Source: Duganella sp. sic0402 (GTDB lineage: Bacteria > Pseudomonadota > Gammaproteobacteria > Burkholderiales > Burkholderiaceae_D). From it: 64,000 nucleotides of DNA. Within the stretch, counting starts at the first letter, position 1. Each line of letters begins with the position of its first letter. The notes under the pieces were generated by a model. That model was not told the origin of the DNA, made no database searches, and saw only the letters and a program-made list of their open reading frames with translations. Below, piece after piece: positions 1 through 7,821 of this stretch. The stretch lies in assembly GCF_019219065.1 (NCBI RefSeq), contig NZ_JAHUWK010000013.1, forward strand, positions 1 to 64,000. The letters are read 5' to 3'. Both the position numbers and the translations under genes were made by a program.

Positions 1-118
1 TTCCCAGAGCCTTGAGCTCTTTGAAGGGTCGTTCGAGACCAGGACGTTGATAGGTCAGGTGTGGAAGTGCAGTAATGCATTAAGCTAACTGATACTAATT
101 GCCCGTACGGCTTGTCCC
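1..118 (+). rRNA. rrl: 23S ribosomal RNA, 3' end (partial)
   Basis: The first ~118 bases match the conserved 3' end of bacterial 23S rRNA, including the segment around GTGGAAGTGCAGTAATGC and the terminal stretch with GATACTAATTGCCCGTACGG. The gene enters from the left edge of the window, so only the last few percent is present. The 3' end is set by similarity to the known end of the molecule (about CTTGTCCCT) and could be off by a few bases. The 5S gene follows about 110 bases downstream, as in a normal rRNA operon. Confidence 0.93.
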
Positions 119-228
119 TATAACCTTGACGGTTATACGCATTTACTCTTGATGAGTTAATACCCCCACTTTACTTCTTCCCGATTGCGCAGTGCCGCTC
201 AGAACAGCGGCGCTGCCTACAAGTCAAA

Positions 229-343
229 GCTTGATGACCATAGTAAGTCGGTCCCACCCCTTCCCATCCCGAACAGGACCGTGAAACGACTCTACGCCGA
301 TGATAGTGCTGCAACCAGTGTGAAAGTAGGTTATCGTCAAGCT
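229..343 (+). rRNA. rrf: 5S ribosomal RNA
   Basis: This 115-base segment has the 5S hallmarks: the 5' end GCTTGATGACC and the 3' end GGTTATCGTCAAGC can pair to form helix I, with the conserved CCCATCCCGAACAGG loop between them. It lies between 23S and a strong terminator. No tRNA is visible between 5S and the terminator. Confidence 0.95.
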
Positions 344-359
344 AGTTATAAGTCAAAGA

Positions 360-390
360 GGCTCGCCGGTTTATCCGTGCGGGCCTTTTT
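360..390 (+). terminator. rRNA operon intrinsic terminator
   Basis: A GGCTCGC arm (360-366) pairs with GCGGGCC (379-385, one G-U pair) and is followed by five T's. It lies 17 bases after the 5S gene and should end the rRNA transcript. Confidence 0.85.
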
Positions 391-493
391 GCGTTTGGCG
401 CAACAGAATTGCTGAGAGTTTTGGTGAGTTTTTTGATCTGTGGAAACGAAAGGTGTACCATCTCGACTTTCGCAGCTGAAGCATCACATTTCA

Positions 494-1669
494 ATGAAAT
501 TCACAGCCCAAACAATGCTGTACTTCACATTGGCGTTGGTGGTTGGAGCCACCGCCCACGCCGATGAGGTAGCGGACGTTAACAAGCTGGCCAAGGCCGG
601 CAAAGTCGTCGAAGCGCTCAATAAAGCCAATGAGTATTTGAGCAAGCACCCGGCCGATGCGCAGATGCGTTTCGCCAAAGGCGTGCTGCTGACCGAGCAG
701 AACAAGCCTGACGAGGCGATCGCGGTTTTCACCAGGCTGACGGAAGACTACAAGGACCTGCCGGAGCCGTATAACAATCTGGCGGTGCTGTATGCGGGGC
801 AGGGGCAGTACGATAAGGCGCGCGCCGTGCTGGAGAAGGCACTGCGCACCAATCCGAGCTATCAGACTGCCTATGAAAACCTTGGCGATATTTACGGCAA
901 GATGGCCAGCCAGGCGTATGACAAGGCGCTTGCTCTGGGGACCAATACCGCGCCGGCCAAGTCCAACCTGACTTTGCTGCGCAGCTTTTCGCCAGCGACT
1001 GCGCCTAAAGTCGCGGCGGCTGCGGTAACGCTTCCATTGCAAGCCAAGCCAGCGCCTGTGACGTCCCCGGCGCCAGTGCTGGCGTCTGCCCCGCTGTCAA
1101 CGCCCGCCAAGGTGGCCAACACGTCCGCTCCTCTGCCGGCACCCGCACCAGCTCCCGCGCCCGCCAAAATCGCTGCGGCGCCGGCGTCGGCGCCTGTCAA
1201 GGTCGTTGCTGCGCCTGCGGCGGCACCGGCTCCCGTGCCAGCGCCTGTCAAGGCTGCCGCCGCGCCTGCTCCTATTCCCGCACCGGCGCCTTTGGCTGCT
1301 GCGCCTGTGCTGGCGGCCAAGCCGGATACTTCTGAACGCGACGCCGTGCTGGCGCAGGTCAATGGCTGGGCCAAGGCCTGGGCCGCGCAGAAGGTTGACG
1401 CCTATCTGGCTTACTACAGCCCGCAATTCGAGCCGCCAAAAGGCATGACGCGCAAGGCCTGGGCGGATGAGCGCCGCGCCCGCATTGAGGGCAAAGGCCA
1501 CATCCGCGTGGAAGTGGCGTCGCCCGAGGTGACGGTCAACGGCAATAACGCCAAAGTCACTTTCCGCCAGACCTACACCTCCGATCGTCTGACCGCGCGC
1601 AGCCGCAAGACCCTGCAACTGGTCAAAAACGGCGGCAAATGGCAAATCAAGCAGGAAGTATCCAATTGA
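494..1669 (+). CDS. Secreted TPR protein with Pro/Ala linker and SnoaL-like C-terminal domain
   Basis: The protein has 391 residues. Residues 1-23 form a signal peptide ending ATAHA, so export to the periplasm is expected. Residues ~28-150 contain tetratricopeptide-like helical repeats (for example the segment around PEPYNNLAVLYAGQGQYDKA), a protein-protein interaction scaffold. Residues ~170-278 are a low-complexity Ala/Pro/Val linker. Residues ~280-391 resemble an NTF2/SnoaL-like domain often found at the end of such proteins. The ATG at 494 is preferred over the in-frame GTG at 440 because it puts the signal peptide at the N-terminus. The next gene overlaps the stop and also ends in a related-looking domain, so the two probably act together at the cell envelope. 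The partner is unknown. Confidence 0.8.
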   Translation: MKFTAQTMLYFTLALVVGATAHADEVADVNKLAKAGKVVEALNKANEYLSKHPADAQMRFAKGVLLTEQNKPDEAIAVFTRLTEDYKDLPEPYNNLAVLYAGQGQYDKARAVLEKALRTNPSYQTAYENLGDIYGKMASQAYDKALALGTNTAPAKSNLTLLRSFSPATAPKVAAAAVTLPLQAKPAPVTSPAPVLASAPLSTPAKVANTSAPLPAPAPAPAPAKIAAAPASAPVKVVAAPAAAPAPVPAPVKAAAAPAPIPAPAPLAAAPVLAAKPDTSERDAVLAQVNGWAKAWAAQKVDAYLAYYSPQFEPPKGMTRKAWADERRARIEGKGHIRVEVASPEVTVNGNNAKVTFRQTYTSDRLTARSRKTLQLVKNGGKWQIKQEVSN

Positions 1670-2835
1670 AGGCGCGCCTGAAAGCGATCAACGCTGTTCT
1701 CCTGCTTAGCATGCTGGGCGGCGCGTTCAGCTATGCCGCAAAGAATCCGGAAGAGCAGTTAAGCGACATCTACGCGCACCTTGCCAAACAGGACCTGGAC
1801 ACGGCGCAGCAGAAGGCGGATGCGCTGGTCGAGGCCTATCCCAACTTCCGTCTCGGGCACCTGATCCGTGGCGATATCCTGCTGATGCATACGCGCGCGG
1901 TGGGCAATCTGGGTGCGGCCGTGCCGCCGGGTTCCGAATCCAAGCTGTCCGACCTGCGCCGTGAAGCGGCGGTGCGGCTGAGCGCCGAACGTCCGGCGCC
2001 GGCGCTGCTGCCGCGCGCGCTGCTGCAGATGCGCAAGGAGCAGCGGCATGCGCTGATTGTCGACGCCAAGCACTCGCGCCTGTATCTGTACGAGAACCGC
2101 AACGGCGGCCTGCGTTTGATGCAGGACTTTTACGTCAGCCAGGGCAAGCTGGGCATCAACAAGCTGAAAGAAGGCGATATGCGCACGCCGGTGGGCGTGT
2201 ATTACATCGTCGGCCGCCTGCCGGGCGTCAAGCTGCCTGATATGTACGGCAAGGGTGCGCTGCCGCTGGATTATCCGAACGACTGGGACAAGGTACAGGG
2301 GCGTGGCGGTTCTGGCATCTGGGTGCATGGCACGCCGCCGGAAACCTTCAGCCGCCCGCCGCTGTCGACCGATGGCTGCGTAGTGGTCAGCAATGATGAC
2401 CTGAAGTTCCTGACCCGTACGGTGGAAATTGGCAAGACGCCTATCCTGATCGGTGACCAGGTGGAGTTTGTCAGCAAAGCCCAGCTGGACCAGGATCTGC
2501 GGCAAGCCGCCGCGCTGGTGGAAAGCTGGCGCGTTGAGATGGAAAAGCGCGATGATGGCGGTATGAAATCGCTGTATTCAGCGAAGTTCAAGTCGGCCAC
2601 GGATGACGATGTAACGGCGTGGCTGGCCAAGAATCAATTCCTGCCCGGCGCTAAAAAGGTCAGCGTTACCGTGAGCGACACCAGCTATTTCCGCCAGCCC
2701 AGCCAGGAAGAGATGATCGTCAGCAGTTTCACCCAGCAGACGGTGGTCGGCAAGTTCCGCCATGCGGTGCGCAAGAAGCAGTACTGGGCCAGGGAAGGCA
2801 AAGGCTGGAAGATCGTCGCCGAAACCAATGTGTAG
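1666..2835 (+). CDS. L,D-transpeptidase (YkuD/ErfK family)
   Basis: Predicted periplasmic cysteine transpeptidase of 389 residues that would cross-link peptidoglycan or attach proteins to it. The YkuD domain spans residues ~125-265, with the catalytic stretch HGTPP...STDGCVVVSN; the nucleophile is Cys238. The Arg usual after the Cys (GCVR) is Val here. The C-terminal ~110 residues resemble the SnoaL-like tail of the upstream protein. Start choice: a TTG at 1666 lies 7 bases after AGGAAG and gives a standard signal peptide (MKARLKAINAVLLLSMLGG). The ATG at 1639 would add nine residues and has no good ribosome-binding site. With the TTG start the gene overlaps the upstream stop codon (TTGA), which implies translational coupling. 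Confidence 0.87.
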   Translation: MKARLKAINAVLLLSMLGGAFSYAAKNPEEQLSDIYAHLAKQDLDTAQQKADALVEAYPNFRLGHLIRGDILLMHTRAVGNLGAAVPPGSESKLSDLRREAAVRLSAERPAPALLPRALLQMRKEQRHALIVDAKHSRLYLYENRNGGLRLMQDFYVSQGKLGINKLKEGDMRTPVGVYYIVGRLPGVKLPDMYGKGALPLDYPNDWDKVQGRGGSGIWVHGTPPETFSRPPLSTDGCVVVSNDDLKFLTRTVEIGKTPILIGDQVEFVSKAQLDQDLRQAAALVESWRVEMEKRDDGGMKSLYSAKFKSATDDDVTAWLAKNQFLPGAKKVSVTVSDTSYFRQPSQEEMIVSSFTQQTVVGKFRHAVRKKQYWAREGKGWKIVAETNV

Positions 2836-2840
2836 CGTAT

Positions 2841-2864
2841 AAAAAAAGCCCCGTGAGGGGCTTT
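2841..2864 (-). terminator. Intrinsic terminator between convergent genes
   Basis: AAAGCCCC (2845-2852), a GTGA loop and GGGGCTTT (2857-2864) form a perfect hairpin. The run of seven A's at 2841-2847 becomes the U-tract on the minus strand, so it mainly serves the PagL-like gene. It may also act weakly on the plus-strand L,D-transpeptidase transcript. Confidence 0.85.
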
Positions 2865-2868
2865 GTAC

Positions 2869-3414
2869 TTAGAAGTGGTACGCCGCTTTGAGTTCGACGA
2901 AGTTCACACCCGAGTTCGGCTTCTTGTAGCCGCCGTTCGAGAAGTGTTGCAGCTTCAGTGCCACTTCCCAGTTGTTGTCGAAGACATAGCCAGTTGCGAT
3001 GTGGTCGCCGAACTGGAAGTGGGTGCCCAGACGGTTGTCGCTATTGTTGTATAGCTTGGACAGCATGTGCACGCCGATGCCGCCTTCGTAGTACATGCCC
3101 TTCTTGTTGTCATTCTGGAAGCGGAATACCGGGGTGAAGCCGATGTCCCACAGTTTGCGTTCCTGGCCAACCTGGTTCATGTAGCGGTTTTCGCGCCAGA
3201 TGCCGGTGCTGGCTTCCCAGTAGCCGCTCAGGTGGGTGCCGTTCGACTGGAACCATTTGGTGTCCCAATCCTTGGCGGCGTTGAAGCGCACCATTTGGAC
3301 GTGTTCGCCGGCGCCTACGTCGAGCGAGACGGAGTCGATCAGCTTGTCATCGGCGAAAGCGCTTTGTGCGACCACCAGGGCGGCTGCAACCGCCATCATT
3401 TTTTTAGTGAACAT
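2869..3414 (-). CDS. Acyloxyacyl hydrolase / lipid A 3-O-deacylase (PagL-like)
   Basis: A 181-residue outer membrane beta-barrel protein with a signal peptide (residues 1-21, ending SAFA) and a C-terminal Phe typical of barrels inserted by BAM. PagL removes an acyl chain from lipid A. The family's C-terminal active-site segment is present: His157 and Ser159 in LQHFSNGGYKKPN. The third catalytic residue, a Glu in the following PNxGEN/PNxGIE region of characterised members, is not obvious: the sequence reads PNSGVNF and the nearest Glu is Glu174. The gene stands alone and convergent to the L,D-transpeptidase, sharing its terminator. The family call is firm; catalytic activity is less certain. 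Confidence 0.85.
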   Translation of the reverse strand: MFTKKMMAVAAALVVAQSAFADDKLIDSVSLDVGAGEHVQMVRFNAAKDWDTKWFQSNGTHLSGYWEASTGIWRENRYMNQVGQERKLWDIGFTPVFRFQNDNKKGMYYEGGIGVHMLSKLYNNSDNRLGTHFQFGDHIATGYVFDNNWEVALKLQHFSNGGYKKPNSGVNFVELKAAYHF

Positions 3415-3509
3415 AGTATCCTTGCAATGTTGGGGAGTGCTGTATCTAAATGTGTTATACGGCTAACCCGTGATTGTACCGGGGTTCTCGAAAATATTCA
3501 GGAGCGCAA

Positions 3510-4406
3510 TTGTCCACGCAAATTACTTTTCTCGGCATCGGCTTGATGGGAGATCCGATGGCGCGCCGGCTGCTGGCGGCCGGCCACCAGGTCACGGTCT
3601 GGAACCGTACCCACGCCAAGGCGCAGCTGCTGGGCGAGGCTGGCGCACGTCCGGTGGCGGAGCTGGCGCAAGCCGTCAATGGCGCGCAGATGGTGATCTC
3701 CATGCTGGAGGCCGGACCCACGGTGCAGCTGGTGCTGCAAGCGGCCTTGCCGGCCTTGTCGCCAGGCGCGCTATGGATAGACATGAGCTCGACACAGCAG
3801 GCGGAGGCGCAGTCCTTCCATGCGCTGTTGACAGCGCAGGGCAGGCGCTTTATCGATGCACCGGTGTCCGGCGGTGTTGGCGGTGCGGCGGCCGGCACGC
3901 TGGCCATCATGGCGGGCGGCAGCGCGGAAGATTTCGCCGCGGCCGAACCAATGCTGGCCGCGATGGGGCGCGCCACGCTAGTGGGCCCGGCTGGCAGCGG
4001 GCAGGTGGCCAAGCTGTGCAATCAGCTGATCGTCGGCGCCACGATTAATATCGTGGCGGAAGCGATGCTGCTGGCGCAGGCAGCGGGTGCCGATCCGGCG
4101 GCGATGCGCGCGGCCATACGCGGCGGCTTTGCCGAGTCGAAGATATTGGAGGTGCACGGTCAGCGCATGCTGGAGCGGAATTTTGTCGCCGGCGGCAAGG
4201 TCGCCACGCAGCTCAAGGACCAGCGCAACATTCTGGCGGCGGCGCAAGCGGCTGGCATTGTTTTGCCGCTGACGGAGCTGGTGACGGCGCGCTATATGAC
4301 GCTGGCGAAGACAATACCGCAGGCCGACCACGCGGCCGCGCTGATCGGACTGGAGCAGCTGAATCCGGGGCAGCGCGTTGGCGCCGCCCCGGACCAATTA
4401 GGCTGA
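3510..4406 (+). CDS. NAD(P)-dependent beta-hydroxyacid dehydrogenase (3-hydroxyisobutyrate dehydrogenase family)
   Basis: A 298-residue cytosolic oxidoreductase. It has an N-terminal Rossmann motif FLGIGLMGDPMARRL, the substrate-binding signature DAPVSGGVGGAAAGTL near residue 120, and the catalytic Lys in GSGQVAKLCNQ. The order and length fit 3-hydroxyisobutyrate dehydrogenase, tartronate semialdehyde reductase and glyoxylate/succinic semialdehyde reductase; the substrate cannot be decided from sequence. Start: the TTG at 3510 has AGGAG five bases upstream, whereas the TTG at 3474 has no ribosome-binding site and would add residues before the Rossmann strand. Its stop overlaps the convergent amidohydrolase by nine bases. 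Confidence 0.87.
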   Translation: MSTQITFLGIGLMGDPMARRLLAAGHQVTVWNRTHAKAQLLGEAGARPVAELAQAVNGAQMVISMLEAGPTVQLVLQAALPALSPGALWIDMSSTQQAEAQSFHALLTAQGRRFIDAPVSGGVGGAAAGTLAIMAGGSAEDFAAAEPMLAAMGRATLVGPAGSGQVAKLCNQLIVGATINIVAEAMLLAQAAGADPAAMRAAIRGGFAESKILEVHGQRMLERNFVAGGKVATQLKDQRNILAAAQAAGIVLPLTELVTARYMTLAKTIPQADHAAALIGLEQLNPGQRVGAAPDQLG

Positions 4407-5594
4407 CGGCGGCAGGCTGGCTTCCACCAGCTTGACCCAGAAACTGGCGCCGACCGGCAGCAGGTTATCGTTGAAGTCGTAGCTGCCATTGTGCAGCACG
4501 CATGGGCCGAGGCCATGGCCGCCATCGCGGTGATCGCCTTCGCCATTGCCGATGAAGATGTAGCAGCCCGGCCTGGCTTGCAGGAAGTAAGCGAAGTCCT
4601 CCGCTGCCATCGACGGCTCGACCTTGTCGTCCACCTTGTCGGCGCCGACCACGCTTTTCATCACCTCGACCGCGAAGCGGGTTGCCTCCGGATGGTTGAC
4701 CAGCGGCGGGTAGTTGCGGCGGAATTTGAACTCCACTTCCGCGCCGAGCGCGGCGGCCGTATTCACCGCCACTTCCTCCATCTGCTTCTCGATCATGTCC
4801 AGCACCTTGCCGGACAGCGTGCGCACGGTGCCGGCCAGCTTGGCTTCGTCGGGAATCACGTTGGTGGCGGTGCCGGCGTGGAACTGCGTCAGCGACAGCA
4901 CGGCGGTATCGATCGGATTGGTGCGGCGGCTGACGATGGTCTGCCAGCTCTGCGCGATCTGCATGCCGATGATGACCGGGTCGATGCACTTGTGCGGCTG
5001 TGCAGCATGGCCGCCCTTGCCCTTCACCGTCACATAGAATTCGTTGCTGGAGGCCATTTGCGGTCCCGGCGTCACGCTCATATGGCCGGCTGGAATGCCA
5101 GGCCAGTTGTGCATGCCGTAGATGGCGTCCATCGGGCACTGCTCGAACAGGCCGTCCTCGATCATGCGCCTGGCACCGGCGCCGCCTTCTTCGGCGGGCT
5201 GGAAGATCAGGTAGACCGTGCCGTCGAAATTGCGGTTGTCCGCCAGGTGCTTGGCCGCGCCCAGCAGCATGGCGGTGTGGCCGTCATGGCCGCAGGCGTG
5301 CATCTTGCCGGGATGGCGCGAGGCGTGGGCGAAGGTATTGATTTCCTGCATGGGCAGGGCGTCCATGTCGGCGCGCAGGCCGATGGCGCGCGCCGAGGTA
5401 CCGTTCTTGATCACGCCGACCACGCCGGTGATGCCCAGGCCGCGTATCACGGGAATGCCCCACTCGGTCAGCTTGGCAGCGACCACGTCGGATGTGCGTT
5501 TTTCTTCGTAGCAGAGTTCCGGGTGGGCGTGCAGGTCGCGCCGTATCTGTTGAATTTCGGATTGAAATGCAATGATGGGATCTACCAGTTTCAT
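4398..5594 (-). CDS. M20-family amidohydrolase (hippurate hydrolase / IAA-amino acid hydrolase type)
   Basis: A 398-residue cytosolic metalloamidase that would hydrolyse N-acyl amino acids or similar amides. Metal-binding and catalytic signatures are visible: RADMDALPMQE, HACGHDGHTAML, the catalytic Glu pair in FQPAEEGGAGA, and MAAEDFAYF near the C-terminus. The start at 5594 has GGAGAAGC just upstream and gives the family-typical N-terminus MKLVDPIIAF; the longer in-frame extension is not supported. The 3' end overlaps the convergent dehydrogenase by nine bases. The acyl and amino-acid specificity is unknown. Confidence 0.9.
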   Translation of the reverse strand: MKLVDPIIAFQSEIQQIRRDLHAHPELCYEEKRTSDVVAAKLTEWGIPVIRGLGITGVVGVIKNGTSARAIGLRADMDALPMQEINTFAHASRHPGKMHACGHDGHTAMLLGAAKHLADNRNFDGTVYLIFQPAEEGGAGARRMIEDGLFEQCPMDAIYGMHNWPGIPAGHMSVTPGPQMASSNEFYVTVKGKGGHAAQPHKCIDPVIIGMQIAQSWQTIVSRRTNPIDTAVLSLTQFHAGTATNVIPDEAKLAGTVRTLSGKVLDMIEKQMEEVAVNTAAALGAEVEFKFRRNYPPLVNHPEATRFAVEVMKSVVGADKVDDKVEPSMAAEDFAYFLQARPGCYIFIGNGEGDHRDGGHGLGPCVLHNGSYDFNDNLLPVGASFWVKLVEASLPPSA

Positions 5595-5612
5595 GCTGCT
5601 TCTCCAATATTC

Positions 5613-5642
5613 TGTTCGCTTGCTTTTTAAGCATCGAGAACA
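5613..5642. promoter_or_regulatory. Nested inverted repeat upstream of the amidohydrolase
   Basis: TGTTC (5613-5617) and GAACA (5638-5642) flank TGCTT (5621-5625) and AAGCA (5629-5633), all centred near 5627. It lies 19 to 48 bases upstream of the M20 amidohydrolase start, in the region divergent from the molybdopterin gene. It could be an operator or a leader hairpin; no regulator is identifiable. Confidence 0.35.
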
Positions 5643-5733
5643 GCCATTGTAGCCCTTGTATGCTGAGTTAAGCCAGAGCGGGCGCAATGGTTTACGATAC
5701 CGTTTTTAGCATTAGCTTCTTTGGATTTCAGAC

Positions 5734-7812
5734 ATGACAAGCACACAAGTCCGCGCAGCCTGCCCGCTCGACTGCCCCGATACCTGCGCATTGCTGGTGA
5801 CGGTGGAAGACGGCGTCGCCACCGCGGTCAAGGGCGACCCCGACCATCCGACCACGGCCGGCGTGCTGTGCACCAAAGTGTCGCGCTATACCGAACGCAC
5901 TTATCACGCAGACCGCTTGCTGTATCCGCTGAAGCGGGTCGGCAAGAAGGGCGAGGGCAAGTTCGAGCGCATCAGCTGGGAGGAAGCGCTGGACACCATC
6001 GCAGCGCGGCTGAAGCCTATCGCCGAACGTGCGCCGGAAGCGATCCTGCCGTACAGCTACTGCGGCACCATGGGCCTGATCCAGGGCGAGTCGATGTCGT
6101 CGCGCTTCTTCAACAAGATCGGCGCCTCGCTGCTGGACCGCACCATCTGCGCGACAGCCGGGTTCACCGGCTACAAGTACACCGTGGGCGCGTCGGTCGG
6201 CACTGACATGGAGCAGTTCCAGAACGCCAAGCTGCTGATCATCTGGGGCGGCAATCCGATCGCCTCCAATCTGCACTTCTGGACCCGTGCGCAGGAAGCC
6301 AAGCGCAATGGCGCCAAGCTGATCGCCATCGACCCGTACCGCTCGCTGACGGCGGAGAAGTGCCATCAGCATATCGCGCTGCTGCCGGGCACCGACGCGG
6401 CGCTGGCCTTGGGGCTGATGCATGTGCTGATCAAGGAAGAATTTCTGGACCACGACTACATCACACAGTACACGCTGGGCTTCGAGCAGTTGAAACAGCG
6501 CGCGCAGGAATGGACGCCGGAGCGCACCGCTGAAACCTGCGGCATCACTGCGCAGGAAGTGCTGGACCTGGCGCGCCTGTACGGCGGCATGGCCAAGGCC
6601 GGCGAGCCGGTGGCGATCCGCACCAACTACGGCGTGCAGCGCGTGCGCGGCGGCGGCATGGCTGTGCGCAATATCGCCTGCCTGCCAGCGCTGGTGGGCG
6701 CGTGGCGCCATGCGGCCGGCGGCGTGCAGCTGTCGTCCAGCGGCTCCTTCCCGACCAACAAGCCATGGCTGCAGCGCACCGACCTGCTGAAGAAAATCCC
6801 GCGCACCATCAATATGACCACCATCGGTGATGACCTGTTGCGGCCAACGTCGCCGCAGTTCGGGCCGGCGGTGGAGGCCGTCATCGTCTACAACTCGAAC
6901 CCGCTGGCGATTGCGCCGGATTCGGACAAGGTGATGCGCGGCTTCCTGCGCGAAGACCTGTTCACCGTGGTGCTGGAACACTTCCAGACCGACACCGCCG
7001 ACTATGCCGACATCGTGCTGCCGGCCACCACGCAGCTGGAGCACATTGACGCGCACACCTCCTACGGCCACCTGTACATGATGGCGAATAACGCCGCCGT
7101 CAAGCCGCTCGGCGAGGCCAGGGCCAATACCGAAATCTTCCGCCTGCTGGCGGCGCGCATGGGCTTTGACGACGACTGCTTCAAAGACACGGACGACCAG
7201 CTGGCGGCCATGGCCTTCAACGCGCAGGACGTGCGCGCCGTCGGCTTCGACTGGGACGCGCTGAAGCAGAAGGGCTGGCAGAAACTGAATATGCCGGCCG
7301 CGCCGTTCGCGCAAGGCGGCTTCCCCACGCCGTCCGGCAAGTGCGAGTTTTATTCCGCGCAGATGGAGAAGGATGGACTCGATCCGCTGCCGGCCTATGT
7401 GCCGCCGTATGAATCGGTGGCCAGCAATCCGGAGCTGGCGCAGCGCTATCCGCTGGCGATGATCTCGCCGCCGGCGCGCAACTTCCTCAACTCCACCTTC
7501 GTCAACGTCAAGAGCCTGCGTTCGGCGGAAGGCGAGCCGCACCTGGACATCCATCCGGACGACAGCGCTGCGCGCGGCATCGCCAACGGCGAGATGGTGC
7601 GCATCTTCAATGACCGTGGCTCCTTCGTGGCCAAGGCGCGCGTGACCGACAAGGCGCGCGCCGGCCTCGTTGTCGGCTTGTCAGTCTGGTGGAAAAAGCT
7701 CGCCACGGATGGCAAAAACGCCAATGAGGTGACCAGCCAACAGTTGACGGATATGGGCCGCGCACCGACTTTTTACGATACACTGGTTCAGGTCGAGAGG
7801 GTTGCTACCTGA
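5734..7812 (+). CDS. Molybdopterin (Mo-bis-MGD) oxidoreductase with N-terminal [4Fe-4S] site
   Basis: A 692-residue protein of the DMSO reductase superfamily. Cysteines 10, 14, 18 and 46 form the [4Fe-4S] motif (CPLDCPDTC, then C46). The central region binds the bis-MGD cofactor, and the C-terminal ~120 residues (from about HLDIHPDDSAARG) form the molydopterin dinucleotide-binding domain. No Tat signal is visible, so it is probably cytosolic. It resembles the stand-alone molybdopterin family proteins of proteobacteria whose substrate is unknown, rather than a complete formate dehydrogenase or nitrate reductase: no electron-transfer subunits or cofactor chaperones lie nearby. The lipoprotein peptidase starts nine bases after its stop. 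Confidence 0.88.
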   Translation: MTSTQVRAACPLDCPDTCALLVTVEDGVATAVKGDPDHPTTAGVLCTKVSRYTERTYHADRLLYPLKRVGKKGEGKFERISWEEALDTIAARLKPIAERAPEAILPYSYCGTMGLIQGESMSSRFFNKIGASLLDRTICATAGFTGYKYTVGASVGTDMEQFQNAKLLIIWGGNPIASNLHFWTRAQEAKRNGAKLIAIDPYRSLTAEKCHQHIALLPGTDAALALGLMHVLIKEEFLDHDYITQYTLGFEQLKQRAQEWTPERTAETCGITAQEVLDLARLYGGMAKAGEPVAIRTNYGVQRVRGGGMAVRNIACLPALVGAWRHAAGGVQLSSSGSFPTNKPWLQRTDLLKKIPRTINMTTIGDDLLRPTSPQFGPAVEAVIVYNSNPLAIAPDSDKVMRGFLREDLFTVVLEHFQTDTADYADIVLPATTQLEHIDAHTSYGHLYMMANNAAVKPLGEARANTEIFRLLAARMGFDDDCFKDTDDQLAAMAFNAQDVRAVGFDWDALKQKGWQKLNMPAAPFAQGGFPTPSGKCEFYSAQMEKDGLDPLPAYVPPYESVASNPELAQRYPLAMISPPARNFLNSTFVNVKSLRSAEGEPHLDIHPDDSAARGIANGEMVRIFNDRGSFVAKARVTDKARAGLVVGLSVWWKKLATDGKNANEVTSQQLTDMGRAPTFYDTLVQVERVAT

Positions 7813-7821
7813 AGGTGATGT

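Noticed and set aside
185..415. A 76-residue open frame across the 5S rRNA
   Set aside because: It overlaps the 5S gene and the rRNA terminator and has no ribosome-binding site or recognisable product.
1042..1310. Tandem-like Ala/Pro codon repeats as a possible repeat array or CRISPR
   Set aside because: The period is irregular and the reading frame encodes a flexible linker in the TPR protein; there are no spacers.
1639..1665. ATG start for the L,D-transpeptidase
   Set aside because: It lacks a ribosome-binding site and places a polar segment before the signal peptide; the TTG at 1666 fits better, though this is not proven.
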